Positions 1 to 9,533 of a stretch of 64,000 nt of DNA are shown piece by piece. The notes beneath the pieces were generated by a model. The model saw only the letters and a list, made by a program, of their open reading frames with translations. It made no database searches and had not been told where the DNA came from. This DNA comes from Mumia sp. ZJ1417 (GTDB lineage: Bacteria; Actinomycetota; Actinomycetes; Propionibacteriales; Nocardioidaceae), in NCBI RefSeq assembly GCF_014127285.1, contig NZ_CP059901.1, positions 2,418,001 through 2,482,000 of the forward strand. Reading direction: 5' to 3'. Position 1 is the stretch's first letter, and each line of letters begins with the position of its first letter. Made by a program: the position numbers and the translations under genes.

Positions 1-162
1 GAAAGCAAAGCCGACTCGTACAGCGCACCTAAGGCAAACCGATTCAACCGACGACGCCTGTTGGCACGGTTGCCGCTAGCGAGGGTGAGATCTAGGAGAT
101 CAGACTTTTTCTGGAAGTCGGATGCCAAGCGGGCAACCGTCGGTCTCCCAGGCATCGCCTAA
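1..162 (+). CDS. Possible 3' end of an upstream gene (partial)
   Basis: One plus-strand frame is open from the first base to a TAA at 160-162, giving 53 residues rich in Arg and Leu with no recognisable domain. It would overlap the stop codon of the convergent DUF262 gene by a few bases. Base composition is lower in GC than the core genes further right, so this may be the tail of an island gene. It could equally be a chance open frame; nothing in it identifies a product. Confidence 0.2.
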   Translation, partial: ESKADSYSAPKANRFNRRRLLARLPLARVRSRRSDFFWKSDAKRATVGLPGIA

Positions 163-1229
163 GTTCCATTCACCAGGTAGAGCAGGCGGGCACGACGACT
201 CCCCACATCGGTGGCCGCTCCTCGCGTGGCCTTCAGCACCTCCTCCGGCAGGCGGCCAGCAAGTCCCGCATGCCGGCCACCCAGCTCAAGTCGGTTCAGG
301 TTGAACCCCTTGTCGATTTGCCTCTGGCTCTCGGGGTCGATCGGGTCACCGAACTTCGAGTCGTGCACGATAGCGAATAACACGTACAGCCATCCCTGTT
401 TGCCAAATTTCGGGTATTTGATGGAGTCGCCACCAGGGGCCAACATCTCTTGGAGCTTCTTGAGAGTGGCCCGCACTCGACTGGCCACCTCGTCGCGTTC
501 CGGGAAGGCGAGGTCGTGGTCCCTGTATAGGGAATCTAGAGCGCTGTTGCTTTTACCCCGCAGTCCCGTTAGGACATAGAAGACGAGCTCGCTTGTGAAC
601 TCAACGTCTTTCATTTCGGCGATCTGATTGACCGTGAAGGCACCCCAGTTCGTCCAGTTCTCAAGGTTTTCATATGATAGCTCGTATACCAGTTGCTTCA
701 GTTCACCATGGTAAGCGGCGTTACGAAGCTCTTGCCGGTTAAGACTTCGGCCTGTGCTGTTCATGCGCGCGAAGACCTCAAGAATTTGCTCGCGCCGGTA
801 GCCGTTCCCTAAGACGTGAACACTGAATTCGGTATCAAGAATTCGCTGCTGAAGTCCATGAGGCAAATCCGAGAAGGCGCGTCCCGCCAGTTCACGGTTA
901 TGCGTACCCATGAGGACGAACCCATCCCGTTCCTCATAGTCAATCAAGCACGTGCGGTCGACGTACGCAAGGACAGTTCGCAGACGTTGTTGGCCATCCA
1001 CGACACGGCGGATCGATTTAAAGGTCTTGGCGTCGGTTTGTGACTGCAGTAGCAGCAGCGGAACTGGGAAGCCCTTCACTAGAGTGTCGATGAAGTACGA
1101 CTTCGCCGACTCAGTCCACACGCTGTTCCGCTGGAAGTACGGGCGGAGGTCGAGCGTTCCGGAGCGTTGCCAGTCCAAAAAATCAGCGACGCTGTAGACC
1201 GTCTTAAGGACCGAGCGAGTGTCTGTCAT
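159..1229 (-). CDS. DUF262 (GmrS/ParB-like) domain protein
   Basis: A 356-residue protein with a DUF262 domain at the N-terminus. The diagnostic DGQQR motif is at about residues 78-82 (VVDGQQRLRTV), preceded by the RPYFQRNSVW segment typical of the family. In GmrSD and SspE proteins this domain binds and hydrolyses nucleotides and is normally joined to a C-terminal DUF1524 HNH nuclease. Here no nuclease domain follows, so this is a DUF262-only form. The ATG at 1229 is preferred because the conserved domain starts just after it; an in-frame extension reaches 1364. It converges on the left edge, is divergent from the HNH gene, and sits in a cluster of restriction-type genes, so a regulatory or NTP-sensing role in defence is inferred. 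Confidence 0.8.
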   Translation of the reverse strand: MTDTRSVLKTVYSVADFLDWQRSGTLDLRPYFQRNSVWTESAKSYFIDTLVKGFPVPLLLLQSQTDAKTFKSIRRVVDGQQRLRTVLAYVDRTCLIDYEERDGFVLMGTHNRELAGRAFSDLPHGLQQRILDTEFSVHVLGNGYRREQILEVFARMNSTGRSLNRQELRNAAYHGELKQLVYELSYENLENWTNWGAFTVNQIAEMKDVEFTSELVFYVLTGLRGKSNSALDSLYRDHDLAFPERDEVASRVRATLKKLQEMLAPGGDSIKYPKFGKQGWLYVLFAIVHDSKFGDPIDPESQRQIDKGFNLNRLELGGRHAGLAGRLPEEVLKATRGAATDVGSRRARLLYLVNGT

Positions 1230-1521
1230 GGACGCAGCATAGGGGCAACCGTCCTGTCGCAGCGTCGATCCCATGCGAGAGCGGGCGTCAATGGCGCAGC
1301 TCTGAAGCGGAGACCACCGGCTCTGAGGGCCGACGTTGGCGCGGCGAGAAGTAGGCACCCTCACTCGACGTACCCACTCGCAGACAAATCGGTTCTGCCC
1401 GAATACGGGCCGCGCGGGCGCGGCACTTTCGGCGTGGGTTCGCTCCGCTTGAAGGATGAGGAAGGCGCCAGGAGGATCCAGCGGTCCCCTCGCCCAGAGT
1501 CACACGGCGCTCATTTCAACG
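1230..1521. other. Divergent intergenic region, no gene seen
   Basis: This stretch separates the divergent DUF262 and HNH genes and should carry both promoters. No confident promoter hexamers, repeats or hairpins stand out. The HNH gene could also start at an ATG at 1456 inside this region. Confidence 0.4.
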
Positions 1522-2577
1522 ATGCCGCCAAGAGATAGACACCTCGCAATCCTCAGCCGTGCTGCGCTGGCCGGCTGGCCGAACGAGGTGACCGGCACGA
1601 TCTCGCGAATAGTCAGTCGCGTGCCACTCGCGAAACAGCTGCGAAAAGGCACGGCACCTGCCAAGCTGGGGTTTGTGACCGACCTGTCAGTCGAGCTTTT
1701 GAAGCGCGAGGCACTGATGCATGCGATCGCGGCAGAGTTTACGCAGACCGCTGTACTCACGAGCAAGTGGCTAGGGCGTGTTGATTTCGGCTTCGGCCCG
1801 GAGCGCATCAAGGACGTCGGAAAGGGGATCTGGAACCCAGCGTCGTACGCCGGAACGCTCACTATAGTGAGCGACCCCGATGGTGAGTACGACGACGGGG
1901 CGCATGGCGACTCGCTCTATCGATACGCGTACGAGAAGCGACCGGCTGGACAGGACCCACGTGGCGGGTCGAACGTCAAGCTCCGCCGAGCGATGCAACT
2001 TGGCCTCCCGATCATCATGCTTCGAAAGATTCACGACGGTCAGTTCGCGCCTGTCATGCCTGTCTATGTCGTGAAAGAGGAGCCCGAGCATCAACGTTTT
2101 CTGCTCGCGCTCGACGAAAGCCTTCGCTTTCTCCCAGATCCTGCCCATCTCACTGAAGACCAACGCCGCTATGTCGAGCGAGTCGTCCGCCAGCGATTGC
2201 ATCAACCGGAGTTCCGCGCGCGCGTCCTTGGCGCCTATGAGCTCAAGTGTGCGGTATGCGACCTCAAGAAGGCTCCGCTAATCGACGCCGCGCACATCAC
2301 GGCAGATGGCGCGGAGGACGGACTACCGGTCGTCGCCAATGGACTCGCCCTATGCAAGATCCATCATGCCGCGTACGACGAGAACATCCTCGGGATCTCC
2401 CCCGACTACGTGGTCCACATCAACGGCGGCGTGCTTTCTGAAGTCGACGGCCCAATGCTGAAATACGGATTGCAGCAGATGGACCGTCGCGCGTTGTGGG
2501 TTCCCCGGAGAGCAGCGCACAGACCTGACAAGGAGCGCCTTGCGCATCGGTTCGAAGCCTTCAAGGACGCCGGCTGA
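1522..2577 (+). CDS. HNH endonuclease with SRA-like N-terminal half
   Basis: About 350 residues. The C-terminal third is an HNH nuclease: a CAVC pair, then DAAHI, then a NGLALCKIHHAAYD segment carrying the metal-binding His and Asn residues. The middle section (a YDDGAHGDSLYRY stretch, then the GSNVKLRRAMQLGLPIIML segment) resembles the SRA/YDG-type domain found in modification-dependent HNH endonucleases, which flip out and read modified cytosine. That assignment is by eye and less certain than the HNH call. The chosen start is the ATG at 1522, where family-like sequence begins; an in-frame ATG at 1456 is possible. The last 17 bases overlap the end of the convergent vsr-like gene. Inferred role: cleavage of DNA in the same defence cluster, perhaps dependent on base modification. 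Confidence 0.75.
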   Translation: MPPRDRHLAILSRAALAGWPNEVTGTISRIVSRVPLAKQLRKGTAPAKLGFVTDLSVELLKREALMHAIAAEFTQTAVLTSKWLGRVDFGFGPERIKDVGKGIWNPASYAGTLTIVSDPDGEYDDGAHGDSLYRYAYEKRPAGQDPRGGSNVKLRRAMQLGLPIIMLRKIHDGQFAPVMPVYVVKEEPEHQRFLLALDESLRFLPDPAHLTEDQRRYVERVVRQRLHQPEFRARVLGAYELKCAVCDLKKAPLIDAAHITADGAEDGLPVVANGLALCKIHHAAYDENILGISPDYVVHINGGVLSEVDGPMLKYGLQQMDRRALWVPRRAAHRPDKERLAHRFEAFKDAG

Positions 2578-3067
2578 AAGCATTTGTCCGTCGAGCCTGG
2601 ACCGCATCGATCACGCGCTGGGCGACCTCCTCGGCCGGTTCGTGCTCCCATGCTCGAAGGACGAGCCAGTCGTAGCTCTCCAGTGCGTGATCGGTTTCGC
2701 GATCTCGCGCCCGATTCCTCGTCACTTTTGAGGCCCAGTACTCTCCGTTGGACTCCGCTACAGTGTGATGTTCTGGGCATCCATGCCAGAAGCATCCGTC
2801 AATGAAGATGGCGATCTTGAGACCTGGAAACACGATGTCGGCGCGTCGATTCAGCCCGGCTAGAGGCCTGAAATCGACTCGGTAGCGAAGTCCGGCCGCG
2901 TGCACCAACCGTCGTACGGCGATCTCAGGCTTCGTATCCCGCGAGCGGTTACTCAGCATCGACCGTCGTACGGCGGGAGTTGATGCCCAGGATTCTGCCC
3001 GACGAGCAGGCCCGCGCGCCCGCGTAGTGAACTCGCCGGTGCCGCCCACGGGACAACCGTACGTCAT
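2561..3067 (-). CDS. vsr: Very short patch repair endonuclease (Vsr)
   Basis: Vsr enzymes nick 5' of the T in T:G mismatches created when 5-methylcytosine deaminates, starting repair to C:G. The 168-residue product carries the family signature: SWASTPAVRRSM, then RSRDTKPEIAVRRL, then RRADIVF (catalytic Asp near residue 77) and FIDGCFWHGCPEH near residues 88-100. The conserved SWAS segment begins around residue 26, so the start must lie upstream of it; the ATG at 3067 fits and a GTG at codon 7 is an alternative. Vsr genes accompany cytosine-C5 methyltransferases, and one lies 8.5 kb away in this island. The 3' end overlaps the convergent HNH gene by 17 nt. Confidence 0.9.
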   Translation of the reverse strand: MTYGCPVGGTGEFTTRARGPARRAESWASTPAVRRSMLSNRSRDTKPEIAVRRLVHAAGLRYRVDFRPLAGLNRRADIVFPGLKIAIFIDGCFWHGCPEHHTVAESNGEYWASKVTRNRARDRETDHALESYDWLVLRAWEHEPAEEVAQRVIDAVQARRTNAFSRRP

Positions 3068-3180
3068 CGAGGGGGTGGACGGGGCGGCGAGGATGGCTCA
3101 GCCGGGTCAGCCGTACGCGAGACCCGCCCGGCCTCTTTCCCAGACGCTTCGCGCCGCGATGCGAGGTGGCTGCCAAAGGG

Positions 3181-6100
3181 TCAGGAAGCATCGAAAGCGA
3201 CCTGGATTCGCACGGTGCCGTCAGTCGTGTGCAGCAAGGCATCTCCCTGGCCGGCCAACGACTCGGCACCGGTCTCGTCGAGAACGATTCGGCTATCCGT
3301 CGCGGTCTTGACCCGCAGCGCGAGCTGCGCAGGAAAGTTCGACCTGATGGTCGTTGAGATCACGTCTGCACTCGGACGCTGCGTTGCCGCGATCACGTGG
3401 ATGCCGGCGGCGCGGGCCTTCTGGGTAAGCCGTCGGAGCAGATCCTCGATCGATCGCTTGTCCTCGGGATCGCTGGTGAGGTCAGCGTACTCATCCAGCA
3501 CGATGACGATCCATGGCTTCTTGTCGGCCGCATCGACCTTCGCGTTGAACTCGACTAGCTTCCGTGCGCGCACAGCCTTCATGGCGCGATAGCGGTCCTC
3601 CATTTCATGAACCGCAGTTTGAAGGACCTGGATCGCGTCGTCAGCGTCCATCCCGATCGTTCCATCGACATGCGGATCGTCCTCGAAGTCGACGAGTTCC
3701 GTGCCCTTGGGATCCACCAGTTGCAGGCGCACTGACGATTGGTCGTATCGGATCAGACCCTTGAGGATTGTGTCGAGAGCGACAGACTTTCCAGAACCGG
3801 TTGTACCGGCAACCAAGAGGTGCGGAGAGTCCGGCGACGAGAAACGGATCTCGACCGGGCGGCCGGCGATGTCGGCACCGACGGGCGCCACCAGGTCGCG
3901 TTCGTCGACCGGGCACCTCGCCCACAACGCGGCCGCTGGTACGCCGTACTTCTCGCCCTCCAACTTGGGAATCTCGAACACGACAGCTCCGCGATCATTC
4001 CTCGTACGGATGCTGTACCCGGCCGGCAACCCCAGGGCGAGGAAGACCTCCTCGCGACGGTTCACCACCTTGTCGACGGTGACACCCGGCCGGGGTACGA
4101 AGCGAAGCACATAGAACCCGGGGCCCTCCTGCCACGATTCCCCGAGGTCCGGAGGGCCGACCTGCACGTTGTGCAGTCCGAACACGTCGAGGACCCTGTT
4201 GTATCGTCGCCGGAGCTCGTCATCGCCGAGCCCTACAACATGGGCGAAAGTCTTCTCGGGTCCCTCCACCGGTTCAAAGAGGGCTCTGTCATCGGGATGT
4301 TGAGAACCATCCCGGACTGCGATCTCGTCAAACGTGACCGATGGCCGACCAGCGGCGGCCACTTCTGTGGCGTCTGCCAATGACACCGCCCGGTCCATCT
4401 TGAGACCCGGGAACGCAACGACTGGCTGTGAAGTTGGGTCGATCTGCGCGCGAAGTAGACCGATCACTTCCTGAAGCTCCGGCCGATTCAGTCGTAAAAG
4501 TGAGTGTCTCCCAAGAGCATGCGGAGCCGGTGCCGGCTCTTCCTGCGCAGCGGCAGTTGCGACGGCTACACCATCGACCCGATCGAGATTGACGTTGCCA
4601 GCCCGCAGCTCTTCGATGATGCGCGCCTCAAGACCGAGCCGCGAGGGTCCGACTAGCCGTCGCGAGGGAAGCTCGGAGCCACGGAGTTCCTCGTTGCTGG
4701 TTTGCTCGATGGCTGAGGCCAGCTCGTCAAGCCAGAACCTGTGGTCATCCATCGCCTCTTCGCCGGATGCAAATGCCGAGCGACAGAGATCGGTCGTGCG
4801 GTTGAGCTGCTCCTCCGCAGCACCGTGGTCGTACTCCTGCCGGAACTTCGACTCGACGACGAGCACCGATAGTGACACGTTGCCACTCTCGTTGAGCTTG
4901 AGCACAAATCGGCCGAGATCCGCCCGTGTCTTTGCACCCCGCCCGAACCATCTTTGCTGTTCGTCGAAACTCAGCCAGACGACGATGCCGCTCTCCTCCT
5001 CAGGCACAGGGAAGCGCTGCGCGATCACGAAGCGGGCTGCAACGAGGCCGACGATCTCGTTGATGGTGGTGCCGATCCCTAGCGACCTCAACACCGCACC
5101 CGGCACCACATTTCGACCTACTGAGTAGAACCTGGCGGCTGTCGCCTCGGCTTCGGTGCTCTCCACGACGCCAATGTCCGTCAGTCGTCGTCGCAAGCGC
5201 CTCACCACGAGTTGCCGTCCGGTCTGTGAGCTTACGATCAGCGTGTACGCCTCGTTCTTGCCAACGCTTGGTTTGACGAGTATGACGTCCGGACGGTCAT
5301 TGAGGTTGTCTATCTGGTCGCGACCGATGAAGGAATCGAGGGTCACGACCCAGTGTGCGACGTTGTGGAGGGCCAAGAACAACTGCTGGTGCTGGTCGAA
5401 CTGAACCTGCATCTCGAAGTAGTCGGTGTTGCTCTCCTTCTCGCGGGCGACAGCCGAGCGTCGGTCGTACCGGACGCAAAGGGTGGACCAGGTTTCAAGG
5501 AGTGCATCCGGCGAACTCGGAAGGAGTTCGCGGACGACATTCTCGCTCGACTCGGTCAGATTGTGGGCGGCGGTGTGCGTCCACGGGTCGTATCGACCAG
5601 CCATTGTGGCCGCCGGGTCCCGTGTACTCGCGTTGAGGCTCGTCTGCGTCCCGAAGAGCGCTGGCGCGAGAGCGATGTCGACAGAGTCCTCCAGGCCGCT
5701 GAGGTCCGCATCGCGATCGGAGTTCCACGGCTTCAGGACGAGCTGAACGTCCGGAAGAAACCGCTCCTCGGGAAGGTCGGACTCCGCGAACTCGGTGTCG
5801 AACGCTTGAATGATCCCGTGGTGTGTCTCGAGCGGCGCGAGACACACAAGGTCCAAGCGCAGTCTCGGATTCCTAGCACGGACGCGCTTCGCCACCCGCA
5901 CAGGCAGCACCGAGTCCCCGTTCCGATCGAGCAGGAGGACTGACAGTCCGTCGAGCTTGTGTGGGTAGGTGGAGAGGTAATCGGAAATGACGCGAACCAT
6001 CTCGTCGATTGCAGTTTCGTCGACCGCAGCGAGCCAGTCACGCGACTCGCTGCCTCCCTGGCGCACGGGCGCGTACTCTTCGTGCCCTGCCGACTCGCGC

Positions 6101-8166
6101 ACCGGAATCGCAGCCGTCTGGTTGGGTCCCACCACTACGGCCGGCGTGCCGTGCGGCGAAACACGCTCAATCGTGTCGAAGAACAGGTCGCTGTTCTCCG
6201 GGTTGAGCTTCAATCCCTCGGTGAGGGCCTTCGAGATCAGTTCGGTCAAGTGCGTGTAGTGGTGTGCCAGCCACCGCAATCGCAGCGGGTGTGTTGCTAG
6301 CGTGGCCAAACGGTGCTCAGCAAGGCGTACGACGTCACTAAGCACGACGTCGGAAAGATCAGCATCCGGAGCGTTGGCGGGTACGAGCTGCGCTCGAGCC
6401 CGACTCATCACCTGAGCCCACTCATCCAAGTACGAACCAATCCGCTCGGCATCGACGCCGTCGACCAACTCTCCGAAGTGTCGGCGGCGGAGGTGGAACA
6501 GTTCAGCCGCGAACTGGCCGGTGGGGATATCCACAGAACGCCGCGGCCAATCGCGGGGGTCACCGAACTGATCGAGGAACTCATCGAAGCTCCCTTCGAA
6601 GACCTCCCCCGGCGACATCTCAAACCCGTTGAGCAAGGCTGCGACCGCGATCTGTCCAGGCGTGGCGAAAGGATCCCACCGGAACCGTCGTTGGGCCCCG
6701 CCTTGCATCTCGACGACGACCCGGATCGGCGCCCACGCCTCGCTAGGGTCGAACGGCTCATCGTCAGGCGGCAAGTCCGGAGTTCTACAGTCCAAAAGGC
6801 ATGCTTCGACCTGTAAGCCGAGCCTCAGACCCACCGACGCCTGCACACGCCTGAGACTCTTCCCGTAGAGAAAAGCGAACAGCCATCGCGTCCAGGCGCC
6901 AGCTTCTAGGCCCCCCTCGACCCTAACTACAACCGTGCCCTCTTCTTCCTCATCGAAGTAGGTGAGCTCCCGCAATAGCGCACGCAACGGGTCGACGGCG
7001 ATTAGCGAATCGGGGAACGCGATCTTTTCTATCCGACGCCTTAGTCGCTTGGGTAGCAAGTCAGCAAGAGCCTGCACATCGACTGGTGGCTCTGCAAATA
7101 GGAACCGTTCCGCGGCTTCTTGATCACTGCGGTCTAGGTTCTCCTCGACTAGAAGCGCGTCGAACTCGTCGAGCCGCCCGTCGTCAGCGCGCTGGATCGC
7201 CTCTCGAATCTGACGTCCGAGTCCGACCTTCATCGAGCGCTTCTCGAACAACTCAAGCCATAGAGGAAGATCAAGTACCCGACGGGAGTCGTCCGATAAC
7301 GCGAGCGACATCACCAGCCTGCGCATGTGCCCCTTTGCGTCCTCCAGTGAGAGATTCACGCTCTCAAGCCGCGGCAAAGTGAATTCGGCGGCATCGATCC
7401 GCCCGAGCAGATCTTCGTCGGTCAGCAACGCGCCACTCGGCTGTCGCAGGCTGCTAACGCGGACGTTCTTTCTGACACGAGCCTCCAACGCACTGTCCGA
7501 ATTAAACAGATCGCTGTCTGGGAACAACCCGAGGCTCGGAAGTGAGCTTGCTACGGCGTGTTGAATCACTTCGGTCGCATGCACGGGCGCTCGGCCTACG
7601 ATCGCCGCGGACTCCACGAGAAAGCGAGCCAACTGGCGTAGCGACCGGCTCTCTTCTTCGGATTCGGAAACGGTGTCCCATACACGCTTCTGGTACGCCT
7701 CAAGAACGGCGGGCACCCTGCCGTCGCCGCCCACCTCCACCCATGCCTCGTGCGCGAAGGTCTCAAACCGGCGTTCTTGGTCGGGGCCACTCAACAGCAC
7801 AGAGCCATCAAGTCGATTGACGGCCGAGAGGCCTTGAGCGTCCGGAGGCACACCCCAGTCGAAGAGCAGTACGGACGCTCCTTCGCCGGTGACGTTCCGC
7901 CAGGCGGTCAGCTGTGCCCCAACCTCAAGAAGGTAATCATCAGGAACGTCCTCAAGCTTCTCGGACGTCCCAACCTTCACGATGAGATTCGGCGCCTTGC
8001 CTTTGGTCTGCCGCTCAGCAACCTCCGTCAGGGCAGCCCGGACAATGGACTTCTCGAAGCCGGCAACTCGTAGCGCAGCCCGAGTCCCGCCGGAACCTAC
8101 AGTCACGGAGTCCAGCGCCGCCAGAGCAACGAAACGGCCGAGCGTCCTGTCCGCTGCGTCGATCAT
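3181..8166 (-). CDS. DptH-like FtsK/HerA-type ATPase, restriction component
   Basis: A very large protein (1661 aa). Only the C-terminal 210 residues are readily recognised: an FtsK/SpoIIIE-type motor with Walker A GTTGSGKS near residue 1454, Walker B IVIVLDEYADL near 1553-1563, and a TQRPSADVI segment. The preceding ~1400 residues show no membrane segment or familiar domain by eye. Size, C-terminal motor and position as third gene of an F-G-H-ordered operon resemble DptH, the DNA translocase-like member of phosphorothioate-dependent restriction modules. The start overlaps the stop of the 456-aa gene by 4 nt, indicating translational coupling. Coding DNA is visibly less GC-rich than in the core genes. 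Homology to DptH specifically is an inference; the FtsK-type motor is seen directly. Confidence 0.75.
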   Translation of the reverse strand: MIDAADRTLGRFVALAALDSVTVGSGGTRAALRVAGFEKSIVRAALTEVAERQTKGKAPNLIVKVGTSEKLEDVPDDYLLEVGAQLTAWRNVTGEGASVLLFDWGVPPDAQGLSAVNRLDGSVLLSGPDQERRFETFAHEAWVEVGGDGRVPAVLEAYQKRVWDTVSESEEESRSLRQLARFLVESAAIVGRAPVHATEVIQHAVASSLPSLGLFPDSDLFNSDSALEARVRKNVRVSSLRQPSGALLTDEDLLGRIDAAEFTLPRLESVNLSLEDAKGHMRRLVMSLALSDDSRRVLDLPLWLELFEKRSMKVGLGRQIREAIQRADDGRLDEFDALLVEENLDRSDQEAAERFLFAEPPVDVQALADLLPKRLRRRIEKIAFPDSLIAVDPLRALLRELTYFDEEEEGTVVVRVEGGLEAGAWTRWLFAFLYGKSLRRVQASVGLRLGLQVEACLLDCRTPDLPPDDEPFDPSEAWAPIRVVVEMQGGAQRRFRWDPFATPGQIAVAALLNGFEMSPGEVFEGSFDEFLDQFGDPRDWPRRSVDIPTGQFAAELFHLRRRHFGELVDGVDAERIGSYLDEWAQVMSRARAQLVPANAPDADLSDVVLSDVVRLAEHRLATLATHPLRLRWLAHHYTHLTELISKALTEGLKLNPENSDLFFDTIERVSPHGTPAVVVGPNQTAAIPVRESAGHEEYAPVRQGGSESRDWLAAVDETAIDEMVRVISDYLSTYPHKLDGLSVLLLDRNGDSVLPVRVAKRVRARNPRLRLDLVCLAPLETHHGIIQAFDTEFAESDLPEERFLPDVQLVLKPWNSDRDADLSGLEDSVDIALAPALFGTQTSLNASTRDPAATMAGRYDPWTHTAAHNLTESSENVVRELLPSSPDALLETWSTLCVRYDRRSAVAREKESNTDYFEMQVQFDQHQQLFLALHNVAHWVVTLDSFIGRDQIDNLNDRPDVILVKPSVGKNEAYTLIVSSQTGRQLVVRRLRRRLTDIGVVESTEAEATAARFYSVGRNVVPGAVLRSLGIGTTINEIVGLVAARFVIAQRFPVPEEESGIVVWLSFDEQQRWFGRGAKTRADLGRFVLKLNESGNVSLSVLVVESKFRQEYDHGAAEEQLNRTTDLCRSAFASGEEAMDDHRFWLDELASAIEQTSNEELRGSELPSRRLVGPSRLGLEARIIEELRAGNVNLDRVDGVAVATAAAQEEPAPAPHALGRHSLLRLNRPELQEVIGLLRAQIDPTSQPVVAFPGLKMDRAVSLADATEVAAAGRPSVTFDEIAVRDGSQHPDDRALFEPVEGPEKTFAHVVGLGDDELRRRYNRVLDVFGLHNVQVGPPDLGESWQEGPGFYVLRFVPRPGVTVDKVVNRREEVFLALGLPAGYSIRTRNDRGAVVFEIPKLEGEKYGVPAAALWARCPVDERDLVAPVGADIAGRPVEIRFSSPDSPHLLVAGTTGSGKSVALDTILKGLIRYDQSSVRLQLVDPKGTELVDFEDDPHVDGTIGMDADDAIQVLQTAVHEMEDRYRAMKAVRARKLVEFNAKVDAADKKPWIVIVLDEYADLTSDPEDKRSIEDLLRRLTQKARAAGIHVIAATQRPSADVISTTIRSNFPAQLALRVKTATDSRIVLDETGAESLAGQGDALLHTTDGTVRIQVAFDAS

Positions 8167-9533
8167 CGAGGCTCCCCGTGGACGATGCTAGTGGCGTCGG
8201 AGTAGTGCGTGAGCAGACCTGTCGCAGCTAAGCGAGAGCGAAACGCATCGGAATTACGGGAAAGGACTGACGCATCGACGTCGACCGTCAGGTCGTGCTC
8301 TCCCGCAGTGCGGTCGTCGATGATGATGTTGTACTCGTCGTAGAGTCGAGAGCAGAAGCTGTAGAACTCCTCCTCCGAGCCCGGCGCGAGGCTCGCTGAG
8401 ACGAGGGCCTCAAGCATTGGTGGCTTCATAGTGAAGTGCCGGCGCCCGGTCGTGGCGTTCAACGCTCCGACTGCCGCCAGTGTTTCGGAGAAGAACGAAC
8501 GCGGTGAACCTGTTGCCGTGGAGCTCGGTGACATCTGCCGAACGTAGCGATTCGCCAATGTATCGTTGCCCTCGCTCCGAGCTCTTTTGTGCAGGGCGGT
8601 CGCACGCGCGATGATCGCATTCACAATGTCCTTCCGGAACTCCTCAAGCGCGTTCTGGGAGAGCCTCCGAAGCGGGGTAGCATCCTTCGCGAAGTCCGAG
8701 AACACCGCCTCCGGGGCTCGTCCCAGCGACTTTCGAGCAAGATGCAACTGATGGCGCGCAAGGCAATATGGAGCCCAGTGCATTAGGCACTCGGTTCGTT
8801 TCGACCGTGGCAGCTCGCCTCGTGAGACAATGAAATGCACGCCACGTCGCAGATGTTCAGGCCACGGGCTGAAATCGTCGAAGATTTGGATCTCCGATTC
8901 AGAACCGTCTTCGTAAGGCTCCACATCCTTTGCGAAGTCGTGGCTTCGAAGCGCGTGCGCGACCTCGCCTAGTGGCGACCCACTGTCTCGGACTAGCTCT
9001 AGCAGACCCTCCCGGGTTCCGGCGCGACGGGTGTCATTCGGATCTGTTCGAAGGACCCGATATGCCCAGGTTCCACCATCGCGGAAAACGTACCGCTCGA
9101 TGTGCGGAACCTTTGTGCCGCGGGGGAGTCTCGCCTCCCACCGTTCCGCAGCATCGTAGTGAATCAGCTCTCCAACGAATGGATACAGATGGGTATTGAA
9201 CCAGCTTGGTGACTTCCGGCGGCCAGGAATCTGGACTAGTAGCGATGATGACAGGGCCTGAAGGGTTGCCCTGGTGTCTTCCCCGTCGACTGCCAGTTCC
9301 AGCGTCTTGTCATCGATCCTTGCGTTAACTGCAACTCGGCGGGCAAAGTCATGGGACGCCCGAAGGTACGCCACGGAAGCGACATCCTTGTTGAGGAGTG
9401 CACCTGGGTCGATCTCGTAGACACCTCGAGCGATGGCAAGTAACTCAAGCGACACGTAGAAACCGCGGCCTTGCTGCTCCAGGTTCACGCCAAACAGGTC
9501 AAGGACGACCTCTGCCTTCGATCGATCGGCCAT
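8163..9533 (-). CDS. DptG-like protein, restriction component
   Basis: A 456-residue soluble protein with no signal peptide, membrane segment or catalytic motif I can name. Its identification rests on position and size: it lies between a DptF-like ATPase and a DptH-like motor with a 1-nt overlap upstream (TGATG) and a 4-nt overlap downstream, exactly where DptG sits in phosphorothioate-dependent restriction operons. A segment near the middle, HWAPYCLARHQLHLARKS, is reminiscent of the conserved core of that family, but this is memory-based. Coupled translation of all three genes suggests the products form a complex. Treat the function as inferred from context. Confidence 0.6.
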   Translation of the reverse strand: MADRSKAEVVLDLFGVNLEQQGRGFYVSLELLAIARGVYEIDPGALLNKDVASVAYLRASHDFARRVAVNARIDDKTLELAVDGEDTRATLQALSSSLLVQIPGRRKSPSWFNTHLYPFVGELIHYDAAERWEARLPRGTKVPHIERYVFRDGGTWAYRVLRTDPNDTRRAGTREGLLELVRDSGSPLGEVAHALRSHDFAKDVEPYEDGSESEIQIFDDFSPWPEHLRRGVHFIVSRGELPRSKRTECLMHWAPYCLARHQLHLARKSLGRAPEAVFSDFAKDATPLRRLSQNALEEFRKDIVNAIIARATALHKRARSEGNDTLANRYVRQMSPSSTATGSPRSFFSETLAAVGALNATTGRRHFTMKPPMLEALVSASLAPGSEEEFYSFCSRLYDEYNIIIDDRTAGEHDLTVDVDASVLSRNSDAFRSRLAATGLLTHYSDATSIVHGEPR

